Positions 6,848 to 10,707 of a stretch of 10,707 nt of DNA are shown here, one piece after another (positions within the stretch are counted from its first letter, which is position 1; each line of letters starts with the position of its first letter). The notes under the pieces are model-generated. The model worked only from the letters and a program-made list of their open reading frames with translations, did no database searches and was not told the DNA's origin. The stretch comes from Balneolales bacterium. GTDB taxonomy: Bacteria > Bacteroidota > Rhodothermia > Balneolales > Natronogracilivirgulaceae. Location of the stretch: contig SLQC01000024.1 in assembly GCA_007131625.1 (NCBI GenBank), positions 1-10,707 of the forward strand, read 5' to 3'. Both the position numbers and the translations under genes were made by a program.

Positions 6848-6917
6848 TGCAGGCCCGGTATGAATTCACTGATAGCGAATTGTTCAACTTATTTTAAAAT
6901 TTAACAGAGGTACATCC
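6848..6917 (+). other. rpoB-rpoC spacer, AT-rich, no terminator
   Basis: This 70-nt gap contains the palindrome ATTTTAAAAT (6891-6900) in an AT-rich stretch just before the rpoC ribosome binding site. Such unstructured A/U-rich sequence often favours initiation, for example through ribosomal protein S1. A weak AATTC/GAATT pairing upstream is the only hairpin I see. There is no terminator and no convincing promoter, so rpoB and rpoC are probably on one transcript. Confidence 0.5.
6907..6910 (+). promoter_or_regulatory. Ribosome binding site of rpoC
   Basis: GAGG, within ACAGAGG, lies 7 nt before the TTG start of rpoC. The spacing is good, and no competing ATG or GTG in the frame gives the expected N-terminus. 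Confidence 0.75.
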
Positions 6918-9900
6918 TTGCCGTTTACAAAAAGCGAAGCTGTCTCAAAAGATTTCAAAAGATTACGTATTTCCCTTGCATCGGCAGAATCCATTCTGTC
7001 GCGTTCCAACGGGGAAGTGCTGAACCCGGAAACCATTAACTACCGTACGTTCAAGCCGGAAAAAGATGGCCTGTTCTGCGAAAAGATCTTTGGTCCGGTC
7101 AAAGACTGGGAATGCCACTGTGGGAAATACAAGCGAATCCGGTACAAAGGGATTATTTGTGATCGCTGCGGTGTTGAAGTGACCCGGAAAGCAGTTCGTC
7201 GTGAACGAATGGGCCACATCACGCTTTGCGTTCCAATCGTCCACATTTGGTACTTCAAGTCCATGCCCAACAAAATTGCCTATCTGTTGGGGCTATCGAC
7301 CAAAAACCTCGAGAAGATCGTTTACTACGAGAATTTTGTCATAGTAAAACCGGGTTTGGCCCGTGATCTCGGATACAAAGTCGGTGATATGATATCGGAA
7401 GAGGAGTACTACGATATTATGAGCCAGCTTCCGGATGATCATAATTCAATTGATGACCAGGATCCGGACAAGTTTGTTGTTAAAATGGGAGCCGAGGCTA
7501 TCGAGGCACTCTTGATGAATATAAAACTCGACAAAGCGGCTTATAAATACCGGGAGTCGGTCAAGAATGAGACTTCCGCAATGCGGAAGAAAAAGTTCCT
7601 GAAACAGCTTCAGGTTATCGAATCTTTCCGGGCAGCCAACAAAACACGGGAAAACCGTCCGGAATGGATGGTTATGCGGGTAATCCCCGTTATTCCGCCG
7701 GAGTTGCGTCCACTGGTTCCGCTGGAAGGAGGGCGCTTCGCCACATCCGATCTCAACGATCTCTATCGCCGTGTGATCATTCGCAACAATCGACTGAAGC
7801 GGCTGATCGACATTAAGGCGCCGGATGTAATTCTACGGAATGAAAAAAGAATGCTACAGGAAGCTGTTGATTCGCTGTTCGACAATTCGCGGAAAATGAA
7901 TGCTGTACGCAGCAATAATCGTCCCCTTAAGTCGCTGAGCGATATGCTTAAAGGTAAAAGCGGACGATTTCGTCAAAACCTGCTTGGCAAGCGGGTAGAT
8001 TACTCCGGCCGATCGGTGATAGTAGTTGGACCTGAACTCAAACTCCACGAATGCGGTCTGCCCAAGGAGATGGCTGTGGAACTCTACAAGCCGTTCATCA
8101 TCCGACGCTTGATTGAGCGCGGATATGTCAAAACGGTAAAAAGCGCCAAAAAGGTGGTTGACCGTCGCGACGATGTTGTCTGGGATGTACTGGAAAAAGT
8201 GATCGACGGGCACCCTGTGCTGCTCAACCGTGCTCCGACGCTTCACAGACTTGGAATTCAGGCATATCAACCGATTCTGATCGAGGACAAGGCGATACGG
8301 CTGCATCCACTCTCCTGCACTGCGTTTAACGCCGACTTTGACGGTGACCAGATGGCTGTTCATCTTCCGTTGAGTCACGATTCGATCCTGGAAGCATCCG
8401 TATTGATGCTGGGATCTCACAATATCATGAACCCGGCCAACGGAAGCCCGATTACCGTTCCGTCGCAGGATATGGTTCTCGGTATCTATTATCTTACCAA
8501 GATGGCAGACGGCCTCCGGGGTGAAGGCAAAACATTTTCATCACCGGAAGAGGTGGGGATAGCATTCGACAGAAACATGATCGATCTTCATGCGAAAATC
8601 AATGTTCGTATTACAAAACAAAACGACGACGAAACGGTTCGCGAAATCGTCAAAACGACGACCGGACGTGTGTTGTTCAACAAGATCATTCCTGATGAAT
8701 TGGGTTATATAAACCTAACCTTCGGCAAGAAGGAACTCCGGAATCTGATCGGTGATGTATTCACGAAAGCGGGAACCGTGAAGACAGCACGTTTTCTGGA
8801 CGATATGAAATATTTGGGATTTGAAAACGCCACTATAGGCGGGCTCTCTTTCAGTCTGGAAGATATTGTAATTCCCAAGGAGAAGGCCGAGTATATCGAG
8901 CAGGCCCAGAATGAAGTGCGATTGATCCAGGAGCGTTATGAGAACGGTTTTATCACCGATAACGAACGCTACAATCAGGTTATTGACAAATGGACCAGCA
9001 CCACCAACCGGGTCTCCGAAACACTTTTTCAGGCGTTGACCAAAGACAAGGGTGGTTTCAACCCGGTCTTCATGATGGCTGATTCCGGTGCGCGGGGTTC
9101 CAAAGAGCAGATTCGTCAGCTCGGCGGTATGCGGGGTCTGATGGCCAAGCCTCAGAAAAGTTCGCTGCAGACCGGTAATGAGGTTATCGAACAGCCGATC
9201 CTCTCCTCATTCAAAGAGGGCCTGACTGTTCTGGAATACTTTATTTCGACCCACGGTGCCCGTAAAGGTCTGGCCGATACGGCACTGAAGACAGCCGACG
9301 CAGGATACCTGACTCGACGGCTGGTGGATGTGTCGCAAGATCTGATTGTGACGGAAGACGATTGTGGTACCCTGCGTGGAATCAAAATTCAGGCGCTCAA
9401 GGACAATGAGGATATCGTTGAGAGTTTGGAAGACCGGATTCTCGGGCGGATTTCGATGCACGATGTATACGATCCGCTGACTGACGAGCTTATTGCCTCA
9501 TCCAACGAAATGATCGACGAATCGATTGCATCCAAAGTTGCCGAAACCTCTCTTGAAGATGTGGAAATCCGTTCGGTTCTGACATGCGAATCTGCCCGTG
9601 GTGTATGTGCCAAATGCTATGGCCGTGACCTTTCCCGTGGAAAGGAAGTACAGGTAGGTGAAGCTGTCGGGGTTATCGCTGCGCAATCGATCGGGGAACC
9701 GGGTACACAGCTGACGCTGAGGACATTCCACGTTGGTGGTACGGCATCACGTCTCGAAGCCGATTCCCAGCACAAATCCAAATTTGCCGGAAAAGTTGTA
9801 TTTGAAAACGTCCGCGCTGTCGAATATGATGACGGCGAAGAAAGTACCACCGTTGTGCTGAGTCGTGCCGGTGAGATCAGAATCGTTGATGACACGGGCA

Positions 9901-10707
9901 AGACACTTATTACGTATAACGTACCCTACGGATCGGAGTTGCTGGTCGAGGATGACGATATGGTGCCCAAGGGCGTACCGCTGTGTAAGTGGGATCCCTA
10001 TAATGCACTGATCTTCTCCGAGCTGGACGGGATCATTGAATTCCGCGACATTATTCACGGTGTTACCTACAAGGACGAAATGGACTCCCAGACCGGACAC
10101 AAAGAGAAGGTGATCACCGACTCGCGCGACCGGAGTCTGGTGCCGACTGTTATTGTAAAGGGCGCCGGAGAGCGCATCCGCGAAACAACGCTTCCTGTGG
10201 GAGCCCATGCTGTGGTTGACAACAAGGAGAAAGTTTCTGCCGGACAGGTAATCGCCAAGATCCCCCGGACTTCTGCATCCAAATCGAAAGATATTACCGC
10301 CGGTCTGCCGCGAATTACCGAGCTTTTTGAGGCTCGACCGCCTAAAGATCCGGCTACGGTATCAGAAATTGAAGGAATTATCAATATGGGTGCCCGGAAA
10401 CGGGGTTCCCAGGAGGTGATTGTCACCAGTAAAGACGGTAGTGAAACAAAGACCTACCTGATTTCACTGGCAAAACACATCCTGGTTCAGGAAAATGACT
10501 TTGTGAAAGCGGGGCAGGCACTGTCTGATGGTGTTATTATGTCACAGGATATTCTCAACATTCTGGGACCATACGCGGTACAGTCCTACCTGGTGAACGA
10601 AATTCAAGAGGTATATAGACTCCAGGGTGTGAAAATCAGCGACAAACACATTGAGACCATTGTCCGCACCATGATGCAGAAAGTCGAGATCACGGATCCC
10701 GGTGATA
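6918..10707 (+). CDS. rpoC: DNA-directed RNA polymerase subunit beta prime (3' end missing)
   Basis: The frame is open for 1263 complete codons to the window edge. The family is roughly 1400-1450 residues in related bacteria, so about the last tenth is missing. The TTG start gives MPFTKSEAVSKDFKRLRISLAS, which fits the usual M-(A/P)-F start of relatives. The first zinc site is C66, C68, C81, C84 (ECHCG and CDRCG). The catalytic NADFDGDQ is at 471-478, with D473, D475 and D477 holding the active-site magnesium. The second zinc site is C816, C890, C897, C900. The bridge helix/trigger loop region reads GEAVGVIAAQSIGEPGTQ then LTLRTFHVGG, with R935 and H938. A large insertion (about 945-1122) splits the trigger loop, like SI3 of E. 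coli. The chain resumes at DITAGLPRITELFEARPP. No frameshift or internal stop is present. Confidence 0.97.
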   Translation, partial: MPFTKSEAVSKDFKRLRISLASAESILSRSNGEVLNPETINYRTFKPEKDGLFCEKIFGPVKDWECHCGKYKRIRYKGIICDRCGVEVTRKAVRRERMGHITLCVPIVHIWYFKSMPNKIAYLLGLSTKNLEKIVYYENFVIVKPGLARDLGYKVGDMISEEEYYDIMSQLPDDHNSIDDQDPDKFVVKMGAEAIEALLMNIKLDKAAYKYRESVKNETSAMRKKKFLKQLQVIESFRAANKTRENRPEWMVMRVIPVIPPELRPLVPLEGGRFATSDLNDLYRRVIIRNNRLKRLIDIKAPDVILRNEKRMLQEAVDSLFDNSRKMNAVRSNNRPLKSLSDMLKGKSGRFRQNLLGKRVDYSGRSVIVVGPELKLHECGLPKEMAVELYKPFIIRRLIERGYVKTVKSAKKVVDRRDDVVWDVLEKVIDGHPVLLNRAPTLHRLGIQAYQPILIEDKAIRLHPLSCTAFNADFDGDQMAVHLPLSHDSILEASVLMLGSHNIMNPANGSPITVPSQDMVLGIYYLTKMADGLRGEGKTFSSPEEVGIAFDRNMIDLHAKINVRITKQNDDETVREIVKTTTGRVLFNKIIPDELGYINLTFGKKELRNLIGDVFTKAGTVKTARFLDDMKYLGFENATIGGLSFSLEDIVIPKEKAEYIEQAQNEVRLIQERYENGFITDNERYNQVIDKWTSTTNRVSETLFQALTKDKGGFNPVFMMADSGARGSKEQIRQLGGMRGLMAKPQKSSLQTGNEVIEQPILSSFKEGLTVLEYFISTHGARKGLADTALKTADAGYLTRRLVDVSQDLIVTEDDCGTLRGIKIQALKDNEDIVESLEDRILGRISMHDVYDPLTDELIASSNEMIDESIASKVAETSLEDVEIRSVLTCESARGVCAKCYGRDLSRGKEVQVGEAVGVIAAQSIGEPGTQLTLRTFHVGGTASRLEADSQHKSKFAGKVVFENVRAVEYDDGEESTTVVLSRAGEIRIVDDTGKTLITYNVPYGSELLVEDDDMVPKGVPLCKWDPYNALIFSELDGIIEFRDIIHGVTYKDEMDSQTGHKEKVITDSRDRSLVPTVIVKGAGERIRETTLPVGAHAVVDNKEKVSAGQVIAKIPRTSASKSKDITAGLPRITELFEARPPKDPATVSEIEGIINMGARKRGSQEVIVTSKDGSETKTYLISLAKHILVQENDFVKAGQALSDGVIMSQDILNILGPYAVQSYLVNEIQEVYRLQGVKISDKHIETIVRTMMQKVEITDPGD

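Noticed and set aside
1..10707. Undescribed defence, mobile or biosynthetic system hidden in the window
   Set aside because: Nearly the whole window is occupied by eight core genes in a classic order with intact frames. The largest gap is 162 nt, so there is no room for an extra protein-coding system. The only unexplained structure is the RNA-level hairpin cluster before rpoB.

Overview
This window is a conserved bacterial housekeeping locus: the end of secE, then nusG, rplK (L11), rplA (L1), rplJ (L10), rplL (L7/L12), rpoB and most of rpoC. All genes are on the + strand. rpoC runs off the right edge without a stop codon. I found no mobile element, CRISPR array, tRNA, rRNA or horizontally acquired cargo, and no candidate for a new multi-gene system.

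The proteins point to the Bacteroidota/Rhodothermota/Balneolota part of the FCB group. RpoB has the TNPLAELTHKRR form of the rifampicin region and DVHYTHYGRLCPIETPEGP. RpoC has VKDWECHCGKYKRIRYKG at its first zinc site and LTLRTFHVGG at the trigger loop. Base composition looks roughly balanced, not AT-rich as in many Flavobacteriia, so I lean to Balneolota or Rhodothermota. This is recalled resemblance, not a tree.

Layout: positions 2-121 hold the SecE C-terminus, and nusG starts one base after its stop. Positions 756-2860 hold the four L11-L1-L10-L12 genes, with gaps of 15 to 44 nt between them. Positions 2861-3022 form an unusually structured spacer before rpoB, with four consecutive potential hairpins. 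One of these is an 11-bp stem capped by a GAAA tetraloop, and another overlaps a run of seven T. Positions 3023-6847 are rpoB and 6918-10707 are partial rpoC.

The genes make protein-export, elongation, ribosome-stalk and RNA polymerase components. They are probably co-transcribed from a promoter upstream of the window. The points most worth checking are the probable TTG start codons of both rpoB and rpoC, each behind a GAGG Shine-Dalgarno, the hairpin-rich rplL-rpoB leader, and the lack of room for a normal L10 autoregulatory leader before rplJ.
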